Assembly: GCF_003569045.1 (NCBI RefSeq)
Contig: NZ_BFCB01000002.1
Location: 744,001 to 808,000 of the forward strand
DNA from: Aggregatilinea lenta
GTDB lineage: Bacteria > Chloroflexota > Anaerolineae > Aggregatilineales > Aggregatilineaceae
Reading direction: 5' to 3'
DNA: 64,000 nt
Each line of letters opens with the position of its first letter. The stretch's first letter is position 1. A program made the position numbers and the translations under genes. The notes under the pieces were generated by a model that saw nothing but the letters and a program-made list of their open reading frames with translations, was not told the DNA's origin and searched no databases. This document shows, piece by piece, positions 17,464 through 25,740 of the stretch.

Positions 17464-20400
17464 ATGGAAGACTTCCTCTTTCGCGGCGATCTTGCAGACC
17501 TCGACCCCGACATTGCCGCTTTAGTCGATCTCGAAGCAATCCGCCAGACGAAAAAACTGATCCTGATCCCGTCCGAATCCACCGCCCCGGCGTCCGTCCG
17601 GCAGGCCGTCGGCTCGGTGTTTGGTAACATCTACGCCGAGGGATATCCCGCTGCCGACTGGCGCGGCCTCGACGAAAGCGGCATCCTCGACATCGACCTG
17701 CGGCTGGCCGAATTCCGCCGCAAGTCGGACGCACGCTACTACAAGGGCACAGAGTTCGCGGACATTGTCGAAAGCCTCGCCCGGCGGCGCGCGGCGGAAC
17801 TGTTCGCCACGGATACAATCAGCGCCGACCAGTTGTGGGTCAACGTGCAGCCGCTCAGCGGCGCGCCCGCCAACAGCGCGGTTTACACCGCCCTGCTCCA
17901 GCCCGGCGACACGATCATGGGCCTCAATCTGCTGCACGGTGGCCACCTGACGCACGGCAGCCCGGTCAACCGCAGCGGTCTGTTCTACAACGTCGTCAGC
18001 TACGACGTCGATCCCGAAACGGAATACCTGAACTACGACACCATCCGCGCGCAGGCGCTCGAAGCGAAGCCGAAGGTCATCGTCGCGGGTTTCACGTCCT
18101 ACCCCTGGCCGCCGGACTGGGCCAAATTCCGCGACATCGCCAAAGAAGTCGGCGCAGTGCTGCTGGCCGACATTTCGCACGTCTCCGGCCTGGTGATCGC
18201 GGGCGCGTTCCCGTCGCCGGTCGGCTACGCGGACGTGATCAGCTTCACCACGCACAAGACCCTGGCCGGGCCGCGCGGCGCGGTGCTGATGACGACCGAT
18301 CCCAAGCTCGCCAAGCTGCTCGATCGCGGCGTATTCCCCGGCGAGCAGGGCGGCCCGCACGTCAACGGCATCGCGGGCATGGCCGTCGCGTTTAAGATCG
18401 CAGCCACCGAACAGTTCCGCACCATGCAGCACCAGATCGTGCGCAACTCGGAGCGCCTCGCGGAAAAACTGGCCGAACGCGGCCTGAACATCCCGCATCA
18501 CGGGACAGGCAGCCACATGCTGCTGGTCGATTGCAAATCCGTGGTGGGCGAAGACGGCACAACCCTCAGCGGCGACATGGCCGCGCGCATCCTGGATCTG
18601 GTCGGGATCGTGTGCAACCGCAACACCATCCCCGGCGACGCCTCCGCGTTCCGCGCGTCGGGCATCCGCCTGGGAACACCCTGGATCACGCAGCGCGGCT
18701 TCCGCGAGCCGGAAATCGACCGGCTGGCGACTATCATCGCGGACGTGCTGCAAGCCTGCAAGCCGTTCAGCTATCTCGCGGCGGGCGGCAAGCTGCAATC
18801 CCGTGCCAAGATCGATTTCGAGACGCTCTACCACGCGCAGCAGGCCGTGGCGAAGCTCGCCAACGAGGCCGGGACCGACTACCCGCTGCCCCACCTGAGC
18901 GCGTACCCGAAGGAAGAGGACGCCGCCGCCGAACACTTCCGCGTCCTGCCCGACGAAGTGACCGAGCCGGACGGCTGGCACACGCTCGACATTTACGGCG
19001 ACGAGGCACAGGGCTTCCTGGACGTCGCGCTGACCAGCGACGTGCTGGCGCTCGGCACGGGCAACGCGCAGCCGACCTGGGTGCTCGCCGCGGACGGCGC
19101 GCCGCTTTCGCGCGGGGTGCTGCACCGCGTCCACGCCAACGCCTACCACCTGCACGTCGAGCAGGGGCTTGAACGCATCGCGTCCTGGCTTCAGGCGCTC
19201 TCGGATGGCTTCGTGCTGTTCGATCCGACCGACGTCTATGCGAAAGTCCCCGGCCCGGTCAGCGTGTCCGCGCTGCGTAACGAACCGGACTTGAGTGCCT
19301 TCGCCGATCTCGATCTCGACGCGGACTGGACCGCCAGCGGCACGGGCTACGCGCCGGGCAAGGCGTACTTCATCGGCGGCTACGGCCCGGCCTACACCGG
19401 CCCCACGCGCGATCCGCTGCCCCCGTTCGCCTGGGACGAGCCGGAAGATGGCGCGCTCAAGACGACCACCCTGCACGCGCTGCACAAGGAACTCGGCGCG
19501 AAGATGGTCCCGTTTGCGGGCTACGACATGCCGGTGTGGTACTCGTCCGTCAGCGCGGAGCACCACGCCACGCGCACCGGCGCGGGCCTGTTCGACGTCT
19601 CGCACATGGGCGTGCTCGACTTCAGCGGCCCCGGTGCGGAAGCGTTCCTGAACGCCGTCGCCGCCAACGACGTGACCGCCCTGGCCCCCGGCGAGGCGCA
19701 CTACAGCTACCTGCTCGGCACGGACGGCGTACCCATCGACGACATTTTCATCTACCGCCTGGAAGCCGACTATTTCCTGGTGGTGGTCAACGCGTCCAAC
19801 AACGACAAAGACTGGGCCTGGATCACCGGGCTGAAGGACGGCACGCTGCAGGCCGATCCCGCCTATCCCGGCGTAACTCTGCCCGGACGCGACCGCTTCA
19901 CCCTGCGCGACCTGCGCGATCCGGCGGTGGGCGACGAACAGCGCGTCGATATCGCGCTGCAAGGCCCGCGCAGCCGCGACGTGCTGCTGAGCCTGCACGG
20001 CTCGGACGCGGACAAGGCGCGCATCAAGGCGCTGCCGTGGGCGGGCGTGACCCGCGCCACACTCGGCGGTTGCGATCTGGTCGTGGCGCGCACGGGGTAT
20101 ACCGGCGAACGCGTCGCCTTCGAGATCTTCGTGCACCCCGATAAGGCCCCGGTCCTGTTCAAGGATCTGGTCGAAAGCGGCGCGACGCCCTGCGGCCTCG
20201 CCGCGCGCGACAGCCTGCGCACCGAAGCGGGCCTGCCGCTCTACGGCCACGAACTCGCGGGCGAGTTCGGCCTCAACCCGGCGGACGCGGGCTTCGGCAG
20301 CTATGTCAAGCTGTGGACGCCCTGGTTCGTCGGCAAGGATGCGTTCATCGCGCACGAACTCCAGCGCGACGCAGTCGTGACGCGTTTCCGGCTCGACAGC

Positions 20401-20679
20401 AAGGGCGTGCGCCAGCCGCACCCCGGCGATCCGCTGGTGGACGCGCGCGGGCGCGTGGTCGGCGTGGTGACCTCGTGTAGCATCGACGACGAGGGTTACT
20501 CGCTCGGTCAGGCATATATCCGCCTCGCGTACGCCGAGGAAGGTACGCCACTGTGGGTCTATCCCAACGCGGAAAAGGCCAAACTCGACAAGCCCCTGGC
20601 CGGTCTGAAACTGGGCGACAAGACGCTCGTGCCCAACGCGGTCACGGTGCTCTCGCACTTCCCGAAGAAAAAGAAGTAA
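17464..20679 (+). CDS. glyA-gcvT: Fused serine hydroxymethyltransferase / aminomethyltransferase (GlyA-GcvT)
   Basis: A single 1071-residue reading frame. Residues 1 to about 470 are SHMT: ILIPSESTAPASVRQAVGS, YYKGTEFADIVESLARRRA, and the PLP lysine K265 in SFTTHKTLAGPRGA. Residues from about 666 to the end are GcvT: TTTLHALHKELGAKMVPFAG, FDVSHMGVLDFSG, the folate/catalytic region LLGTDGVPIDDIFIYRLE, and VVVNASNNDKDWAWI. About 180 residues between (470-655) have no clear assignment. SHMT interconverts serine and glycine with THF; GcvT releases ammonia and makes methylene-THF from the aminomethyl-lipoyl H protein. Both use the same one-carbon carrier, so channelling is plausible. The gcvH and gcvP genes lie 14 kb away. 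GGAG precedes the ATG. Confidence 0.93.
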   Translation: MEDFLFRGDLADLDPDIAALVDLEAIRQTKKLILIPSESTAPASVRQAVGSVFGNIYAEGYPAADWRGLDESGILDIDLRLAEFRRKSDARYYKGTEFADIVESLARRRAAELFATDTISADQLWVNVQPLSGAPANSAVYTALLQPGDTIMGLNLLHGGHLTHGSPVNRSGLFYNVVSYDVDPETEYLNYDTIRAQALEAKPKVIVAGFTSYPWPPDWAKFRDIAKEVGAVLLADISHVSGLVIAGAFPSPVGYADVISFTTHKTLAGPRGAVLMTTDPKLAKLLDRGVFPGEQGGPHVNGIAGMAVAFKIAATEQFRTMQHQIVRNSERLAEKLAERGLNIPHHGTGSHMLLVDCKSVVGEDGTTLSGDMAARILDLVGIVCNRNTIPGDASAFRASGIRLGTPWITQRGFREPEIDRLATIIADVLQACKPFSYLAAGGKLQSRAKIDFETLYHAQQAVAKLANEAGTDYPLPHLSAYPKEEDAAAEHFRVLPDEVTEPDGWHTLDIYGDEAQGFLDVALTSDVLALGTGNAQPTWVLAADGAPLSRGVLHRVHANAYHLHVEQGLERIASWLQALSDGFVLFDPTDVYAKVPGPVSVSALRNEPDLSAFADLDLDADWTASGTGYAPGKAYFIGGYGPAYTGPTRDPLPPFAWDEPEDGALKTTTLHALHKELGAKMVPFAGYDMPVWYSSVSAEHHATRTGAGLFDVSHMGVLDFSGPGAEAFLNAVAANDVTALAPGEAHYSYLLGTDGVPIDDIFIYRLEADYFLVVVNASNNDKDWAWITGLKDGTLQADPAYPGVTLPGRDRFTLRDLRDPAVGDEQRVDIALQGPRSRDVLLSLHGSDADKARIKALPWAGVTRATLGGCDLVVARTGYTGERVAFEIFVHPDKAPVLFKDLVESGATPCGLAARDSLRTEAGLPLYGHELAGEFGLNPADAGFGSYVKLWTPWFVGKDAFIAHELQRDAVVTRFRLDSKGVRQPHPGDPLVDARGRVVGVVTSCSIDDEGYSLGQAYIRLAYAEEGTPLWVYPNAEKAKLDKPLAGLKLGDKTLVPNAVTVLSHFPKKKK

Positions 20680-20696
20680 AACGCGGTCTATCCTAC

Positions 20697-20718
20697 GGGG
20701 GCGGCACAAGCTGCCCCC
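20697..20718 (+). terminator. Hairpin after glyA-gcvT
   Basis: GGGGGCGGC (20697-20705) pairs with GCTGCCCCC (20710-20718) around an ACAA tetraloop, followed by GTTCTCTT. The T run is interrupted, so termination may be partial. Confidence 0.55.
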
Positions 20719-20742
20719 GTTCTCTTGATGGAGAAAATCCCC

Positions 20743-21477
20743 ATGCCCACCGACCCCGGTCACGACTTCCTGACCGCCTCCCAACACAAACACCTGGATC
20801 CCACCGGACAGGCGCAAGGGCTGCCCCAGCCGCCGCTGGAATGGCCCTTCGCCCCTGACGCGCCCCAGATCCCCCTGCCCGATCCGGACCCTGTCGCCGC
20901 CGCACCGGTCGTGCTGCGCGAGCTGATTGAGGCGCGCACCACGCACCGCCGCTACACGAACGATCCGATTACCCTGGCCGAACTCGCATATCTGCTGTGG
21001 TGCACGCAGGGCGTCAAACCGACCGGCACCGCCGCGATCACCAAACGTACCGTGCCGTCCGCCGGATCGCGCCATCCCTACGAGACGCACCTGATCGTTA
21101 ACCGTGTCGAGGGCCTGGAACCCGGCCTGTACCGCTACCTCGCCCTGGAAAACACGCTGATCCGCCTGCCCGCTCCGGACGACCTCGCACAGCGGGCCAC
21201 CGAAACCTGCGGCAAGCAGCTCATCGCAGACGCGGCGGTGACGTTCGTGTGGGCCGTCGTCCACGAGCGCGTCACGTGGGTGTACGGCACGCGCGGCTAC
21301 CGCTACCTGTTCCTCGACGCGGGCCACATCTGCCAGAACCTGTATCTCGCGGCAGAAAGCATCGGCTGCGGCGTCTGCGCCATCGCTTCCTTCGACGAGG
21401 ACGCGCTCCACGCGCTGCTGGGCATCGATGGCACGGAGATGTTTGTCACCTATATGGGATCTGTCGGTAAAATTTAA
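20743..21477 (+). CDS. SagB/ThcOx-type nitroreductase family protein
   Basis: A 244-residue FMN-dependent nitroreductase-fold protein. The start at 20743 is chosen because GGAGAAAATCCCC precedes it; upstream ATG/TTG codons exist at 20725-20730. Motifs: LIEARTTHRRYTNDPITLAE, ELAYLLWCTQG, the FMN-binding PSAGSRHPYETHLIV, and a C-terminal DAGHICQNLYLAAESIGCG. SagB-type enzymes oxidise azolines in peptide biosynthesis, but many family members are stand-alone, and no peptide-cyclisation gene is nearby. Substrate unknown. Confidence 0.8.
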   Translation: MPTDPGHDFLTASQHKHLDPTGQAQGLPQPPLEWPFAPDAPQIPLPDPDPVAAAPVVLRELIEARTTHRRYTNDPITLAELAYLLWCTQGVKPTGTAAITKRTVPSAGSRHPYETHLIVNRVEGLEPGLYRYLALENTLIRLPAPDDLAQRATETCGKQLIADAAVTFVWAVVHERVTWVYGTRGYRYLFLDAGHICQNLYLAAESIGCGVCAIASFDEDALHALLGIDGTEMFVTYMGSVGKI

Positions 21478-21550
21478 GAAGTTGTGTGTTCAGCGGATCG
21501 TGTCACAAGCCACCGTCTCCCAATCCGCGCCAGTGAAAGACAAACGCCCT

Positions 21551-22336
21551 ATGCCAGTGGTCGAAATACGCGCGCTCAGCCTGACTCGCAACCAGACGCC
21601 GGTCTTGCACGGCGTCTCGCTCAGCGTCGAACAGGGCGAGATTTTCGTGCTCATCGGGCCGAGCGGCAGCGGTAAAAGCAGCTTGCTGCGCTGCCTCAAC
21701 CGCCTGGAAGAACCCGCTCCTCAAACCGTTTTTCTGAACGGTGACGATATCACGTCGCTGCCCGTGACCACGCTGCGCTGCCGGGTCGGCATGGTCTTCC
21801 AGCAGACATCGATGTTCCCCGGCACGGTCGCGGACAACCTCGCCTACGGGCCATCGCTGCGCAAGGAAGTGCTGCCCCACGAGCGGTTGGTCGAGCTGCT
21901 GGAGCAGGTCGCGCTCGATCCGGCCCTGCTGGAAAAACGCGCGACCGAGCTTTCCGGCGGGCAGGGGCAGCGCGTCGCCATTGCGCGGGCGCTTGCCAAC
22001 CGTCCCGACGTCCTGCTGCTCGATGAGCCGACCTCCGCGCTCGATCCCATCGCCACGCACGCCGTCGAGCAAACCCTGCGCGACCTGCGCGCACGGCTGA
22101 ATCTGACGCTGATCTGGGTGTCACACATGGTCGAGCAGGCGCGCCGCGTCGCGGACCGGGTGCTGCTGCTGGACGCGGGCCGCGTGGTGCGCATCGACAC
22201 CGTGGACGCCATGCTCGATCCGCAGCACGGCGATCCGCGTGTGCTGGCGTTTGCGGATGGTGATGATGACGGCATGGAGCACGCGAGTGAGCCTGCCCAA
22301 CCGGATGCCGTTGCAGTGAAGGAGCCGCAGCCATGA
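21551..22336 (+). CDS. fetA: ABC transporter ATP-binding protein (FetA/YbbL type)
   Basis: A 261-residue ATPase from the ATG at 21551; the frame is open further upstream but homology begins here. Walker A is GPSGSGKSS (residues 36-44), the Q loop MVFQQTSMFPG, signature LSGGQGQRVAIARAL, Walker B VLLLDEPTSALD and the switch histidine in WVSHMVEQ. It overlaps the next gene by 4 bases (ATGA), and that gene is FetB-like, so the pair matches the FetAB exporter linked to iron homeostasis in E. coli. Without the neighbour it could be taken for a phosphate or amino-acid importer ATPase. Confidence 0.82.
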   Translation: MPVVEIRALSLTRNQTPVLHGVSLSVEQGEIFVLIGPSGSGKSSLLRCLNRLEEPAPQTVFLNGDDITSLPVTTLRCRVGMVFQQTSMFPGTVADNLAYGPSLRKEVLPHERLVELLEQVALDPALLEKRATELSGGQGQRVAIARALANRPDVLLLDEPTSALDPIATHAVEQTLRDLRARLNLTLIWVSHMVEQARRVADRVLLLDAGRVVRIDTVDAMLDPQHGDPRVLAFADGDDDGMEHASEPAQPDAVAVKEPQP

Positions 22337-23154
22337 CTCTGCTCAATGACGCGCTGAACGGGATCGGTACGGCGCTGGGGAACCTGAACGATCTCCCGCG
22401 TATCGGGCTGGCGGTGGCGCTGGTCGCCGTCGCCGCGCTGATCTCGTACTGGCAGCGGGCGGGCGTGGAAAAGGATCTCGCCTCCGCGACGGCCCGGTCG
22501 TTTATCCAGTTGGTCGCCATCGGCTACGTCCTGGAACTGATCTTCAACCAGGACAACCCGCTGTGGACCGTGCTCATGCTGCTGGTGATGATCGTGGTTG
22601 GCGCGCGGACGTCCGGCAGGCGCGGCAAAGCGACGCCGCACGCGACGCGCGTTTCGTTCCTGTCGATTACGCTTGGCTCCGCGCTGACTCTGGCCGTACT
22701 GGTGATCGGCGGCGTGTTCAGTTTCACGCCTCAGGCGATCATCCCCATCGGCGGCATGATCATCGGCAACGCCATGACCACCGCCGCGCAGGTCATGAAC
22801 CGTATGTCCGACGACCTGCTCGACCAGCGCCCGCAGATCGAGTCGATGCTGGCCCTCGGCGCGACCAGCCGCCAGGCGTCCCAAATCCAGTTCCGGCGCG
22901 CGCTGCGCAACGCCATGATCCCCCACATCGACACCACCAAGACGGTCGGGCTGATCAAGCTGCCCGGCGCGATGACGGGCATGATCCTGGCCGGGGCGTC
23001 ACCGCTGGAAGCGGTCCAGCTTCAGATTATCGTGATGTACATGCTCGTCGGCGCGGTGACGTTCACCGGGCTGATCTCGGCGTACCTGACCTACCGCGAG
23101 TTCTTCACGCCCGCCTACCAGCTCAAGTCCCTAACCAGCCCCGGCGAGGCGTAG
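22333..23154 (+). CDS. fetB: FetB-family (UPF0014) ABC permease
   Basis: A 273-residue permease with about seven membrane segments. Family features are ARSFIQLVAIGYVLELIF, the cytoplasmic ALGATSRQASQIQFRRALR loop that contacts the ATPase, and IKLPGAMTGMILAGASPLEA. It is translationally coupled to the ATPase through an ATGA overlap. In E. coli this system is implicated in iron export and oxidative-stress resistance; the same role here is inference. Confidence 0.85.
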   Translation: MTLLNDALNGIGTALGNLNDLPRIGLAVALVAVAALISYWQRAGVEKDLASATARSFIQLVAIGYVLELIFNQDNPLWTVLMLLVMIVVGARTSGRRGKATPHATRVSFLSITLGSALTLAVLVIGGVFSFTPQAIIPIGGMIIGNAMTTAAQVMNRMSDDLLDQRPQIESMLALGATSRQASQIQFRRALRNAMIPHIDTTKTVGLIKLPGAMTGMILAGASPLEAVQLQIIVMYMLVGAVTFTGLISAYLTYREFFTPAYQLKSLTSPGEA

Positions 23155-23171
23155 GGTCATCCGCACACGCC

Positions 23172-23199
23172 GTAGGGGCGTATAGCTATACGCCCCTAC
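23172..23199. repeat. GTAGGGGCGTAT hairpin repeat, copy 1
   Basis: GTAGGGGCGTATAG and its exact complement form a 28-nt perfect palindrome. It belongs to the family with the constant outer stem GTAGGGGC/GCCCCTAC. Confidence 0.8.
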
Positions 23200-23222
23200 C
23201 AAACCGCCCGCCACCGCATTTC

Positions 23223-23269
23223 CCCCTCTCCAACTTGATTGGAGAGGGGGCCAGGGGGTGAGGTCGCGT
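23223..23269. repeat. CCCCTCTCCAA repeat, copy 2
   Basis: CCCCTCTCCAACTTGATTGG-type hairpin followed by CCAGGGGGTGAGGTCGCG. It lies 24 bp after the hairpin repeat at 23172. Confidence 0.75.
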
Positions 23270-23391
23270 TTCATCCTTTAACATTCCCTTTAACGTAAAA
23301 TTTAAGGTTTACACGCGAAAAACACACGTATTTCTTCGCCTATCTTACACCAATTTTCCGCATGTAATTTTGCCCGCCGCCCAAACAAAAA

Positions 23392-23415
23392 GGGCGATGC
23401 AAGCATCGCCCCTAC
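23392..23415. repeat. GGGCGATGCAAGCATCGCCC hairpin repeat, copy 1
   Basis: A 20-nt palindrome ending in CCTAC. A near-identical copy lies at 63056-63079. It sits just after the end of the convergent secreted-protein gene. Confidence 0.75.
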
Positions 23416-23440
23416 GGGATATCGCACGCCTGAAAACGGG

Positions 23441-24439
23441 CTACGACCGGTTCGCCGTCACGTCCAGCGATTCGACCGGCTCGTCGATGGCGCTGAACAG
23501 CACGCTCTGCCGCTCGCTGTACGCTACCGACAGCGACACGTATGGATCGGTCAGCGCGTCGCCGCTCAGCTCAGTGTTCACGTCACCTTGAAGCTCCTGC
23601 CCGATGAGCGCACCCGTGGTCGGGTCGATCACCACGCGCCACACCAGCGTGCCGTCTTCCGCGATCTGTGCCAGCAGCGCGTCACGCGTGACCAGCGCGG
23701 TCGGCCCCTCGGTCAGCACACTCACCCGGCTGCCGATCAGTTCCGGCGCTGCCGACAGCGGCAGGGTCACAGTGTAAACGTCGCCAGTCGCGCCGCCGCC
23801 CAGCTTGATCGTATCCGGTCCCTCGATGGACTCCGCTGCGTCCAACCACGCCTCGGTGTCGCCCACAAACGGGTCGAGCGCATCCTGGCCCAGGTAACGG
23901 CGCAGGCCCAGGTCCGTAAATGCGGGCACCTGCCCCAGGTCCGACGTGCTGAACATCTCCCAATCGGAAGGCAGTGCAAAATTGCTCGCCGGGTCGGCCT
24001 CGAACGTACCGTGCCAGTACAGGTCGCCGTCGCTCAGGGCCGCGTGCATATCCGTCGACCACGTCGAAGACGTCTCCGTGCCGTCCACCTGTACGGACAG
24101 ATCCGCGCTGCCCGACACAGCCAACAGCACCGTCATGTCGTCCGGCACGGACAGATCGTACATGCCCGCGACTGACGCGCCGCGCTCCTGCCGCCGCCAG
24201 TACGATTTGCCACTGTCATATGCCCCGTCGGCCACGATCGCGGACCACGCCGTGATCTCGGCCTGGACCGTGTACGTCTGCCAGTCGTCGTGCGCCGCGT
24301 AGGCCGCCCGAATGCGCTCGGCGGCATCATCCTGGGCGAATGTCCCGCTGCTGCCGAGCACGATCGTCACGACCAGCCCCAGGAGGAGCGCCGTATGGGT
24401 CATCTGCTTCAATGAAAATCGGGCCATCTGGCGTGTCAT
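23441..24439 (-). CDS. Secreted protein of unknown function
   Basis: The ATG at 24439 is preferred because GAAGGG lies about 8 bases upstream; an ATG at 24454 is possible. The product is about 332 residues with a signal sequence (LLLGLVVTIVLGSSGTFAQD). The mature part, AAERIRAAYAAHDDWQTYTV then YWRRQERGASVAGMYDL, has the alternating beta pattern of LolA/LppX-like lipid-binding proteins, but no diagnostic motif is seen. The next gene upstream (24532-25527) has the same layout, and the two may be diverged paralogues. Confidence 0.6.
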   Translation of the reverse strand: MTRQMARFSLKQMTHTALLLGLVVTIVLGSSGTFAQDDAAERIRAAYAAHDDWQTYTVQAEITAWSAIVADGAYDSGKSYWRRQERGASVAGMYDLSVPDDMTVLLAVSGSADLSVQVDGTETSSTWSTDMHAALSDGDLYWHGTFEADPASNFALPSDWEMFSTSDLGQVPAFTDLGLRRYLGQDALDPFVGDTEAWLDAAESIEGPDTIKLGGGATGDVYTVTLPLSAAPELIGSRVSVLTEGPTALVTRDALLAQIAEDGTLVWRVVIDPTTGALIGQELQGDVNTELSGDALTDPYVSLSVAYSERQSVLFSAIDEPVESLDVTANRS

Positions 24440-24531
24440 TAGGTCACCCTTCACCTGTCACGATAACTTCATCCTGATTATACATCGCTGCACCGCCGCG
24501 CCGCCCTCCAAAAACAGGGGGGGCTGGCCCC

Positions 24532-25527
24532 TCACTCAAACAGATCCGGCGCTTCGATCTCCACCCGTTCGTTGAGCGTCCGCACCGTCAGCGTATGGCG
24601 AATATCCTGATTGATCCGCATTTCCGTTCCGGCCAGTCCCGTGCTGCCGCCAGCCTCCCCGACATCCAGCACGATGTCGCTGATCGTGCGGATCGACGCT
24701 TTGCGCAGCGCGTGATCCTCCACGCCCAGCGTCACTTCCAGGTACATGCGCGTATCGGGATCGCTATAGATCGTGTTGACCATCGTCGGCACATCCACGG
24801 TCATCCAGTTATCCAGATAATGCCCCGTCAGCGCCTTGACGCCCAACACGGCCAATGCCTGCTCGGGATCGAGCGTAAAACGATATTCGACCTGAAGATC
24901 GCCACCCTCGACCGCTGGCTCCGACACCTCGACGGCGGTCACGACACTCAGCAGCCGGAGATAGTTGTGCTGGCCGTACTCGCCGCTGAGCCGCAGCAGG
25001 TAATCCACCAGCACCCTGGAGCTCGGCAGACCGGTGATCGGCAGCCAGTCGTCCGCCGTGCGGCCCAAAGGCCCGTCTTCGGCTTCGCCCCGCAGGTAAA
25101 TCTCATCGTCAACGACGACCAGCTCGATCATCACCGGCTCGTTCTCAGCCTCTTTGGTCTCGCCTAAAGCGATAACTTTCTGCTCGACTTGGTTTTCCAG
25201 ACTCAAAAATTGATCGTCGTACGTATTGCCCGGCACCCGCCGAAAAGCGCACGGCCCCTTGAGCGTGTCCTGCTGTTGGATGACGTACGTCACGCCGTCC
25301 AGCGTCATCCGGATCTCCGAAATGTTGCGGAACTTCACATCCGCTTCGTAAGTTTGGGCCGTGCCAAACCCCTCGAACGCCGCCTGCGCCGCCGCAATCG
25401 CCGCCTTGTCATTGGCGCTCAAATCCCCCTGCGCCCCGGTCGTGACGACGCTCCCCAGCAGCAGGATCGCCAGCATCGCCCCACTGATCCACCGGCTCCA
25501 GTCCACCTGATTTTGCTCCTCACTCAA
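24532..25527 (-). CDS. Membrane-anchored or secreted protein of unknown function
   Basis: A 331-residue protein with a short charged N terminus (MSEEQNQVDWSRW), a hydrophobic segment ISGAMLAILLLGSVVTTGAQ and a long extracytoplasmic part. Features: FGTAQTYEADVKFRNISEIR, a YVIQQQDTLKGPC strand, and GRTADDWLPITGLPSSRVLV. The layout (helix, then beta strands of about 300 residues) recalls LppX/LolA-type folds, at low confidence. It probably forms a pair with the downstream gene on the same strand. Confidence 0.55.
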   Translation of the reverse strand: MSEEQNQVDWSRWISGAMLAILLLGSVVTTGAQGDLSANDKAAIAAAQAAFEGFGTAQTYEADVKFRNISEIRMTLDGVTYVIQQQDTLKGPCAFRRVPGNTYDDQFLSLENQVEQKVIALGETKEAENEPVMIELVVVDDEIYLRGEAEDGPLGRTADDWLPITGLPSSRVLVDYLLRLSGEYGQHNYLRLLSVVTAVEVSEPAVEGGDLQVEYRFTLDPEQALAVLGVKALTGHYLDNWMTVDVPTMVNTIYSDPDTRMYLEVTLGVEDHALRKASIRTISDIVLDVGEAGGSTGLAGTEMRINQDIRHTLTVRTLNERVEIEAPDLFE

Positions 25528-25596
25528 GCAATCTAATTAACGGTTTTCAAACAGCGCGACTATTATAGCATGAACGAAATTCAACTACGCGCGCAT

Positions 25597-25623
25597 AAAA
25601 AAGGAGGCGAGGTGCCTCCTTTT
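25597..25623 (-). terminator. Bidirectional-looking terminator
   Basis: AAAAAAGGAGGC (25597-25608), loop GAGGT, GCCTCCTTTT (25614-25623). On the minus strand the stem is followed by six T, so it should end the DUF5666 gene transcript. Confidence 0.8.
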
Positions 25624-25654
25624 CCGAAATCCCCGCTATGGTGTTTTTGCTTGT

Positions 25655-25700
25655 CTCCCCTCTCCAACTTGATTGGAGAGGGGCTGGGGGTGAGGTCTGC
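25655..25700. repeat. CCCCTCTCCAA repeat, copy 3
   Basis: CTCCCCTCTCCAACTTGATT-type hairpin followed by CTGGGGGTGAGGTCTGC. It lies between the DUF5666 gene and its terminator, so it would be in the 3' untranslated region. Confidence 0.75.
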
Positions 25701-25740
25701 TCATACACCGTGCCGACCCCCCAAAGTCGGCCACACGCGG

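Noticed and set aside
17521-21411. Very long open frame (about 1296 residues) on the minus strand opposite the GlyA-GcvT fusion
   Set aside because: It is a mirror of a GC-rich gene with strong third-position bias; it contains no recognisable domain and crosses the intergenic hairpin and nitroreductase gene.
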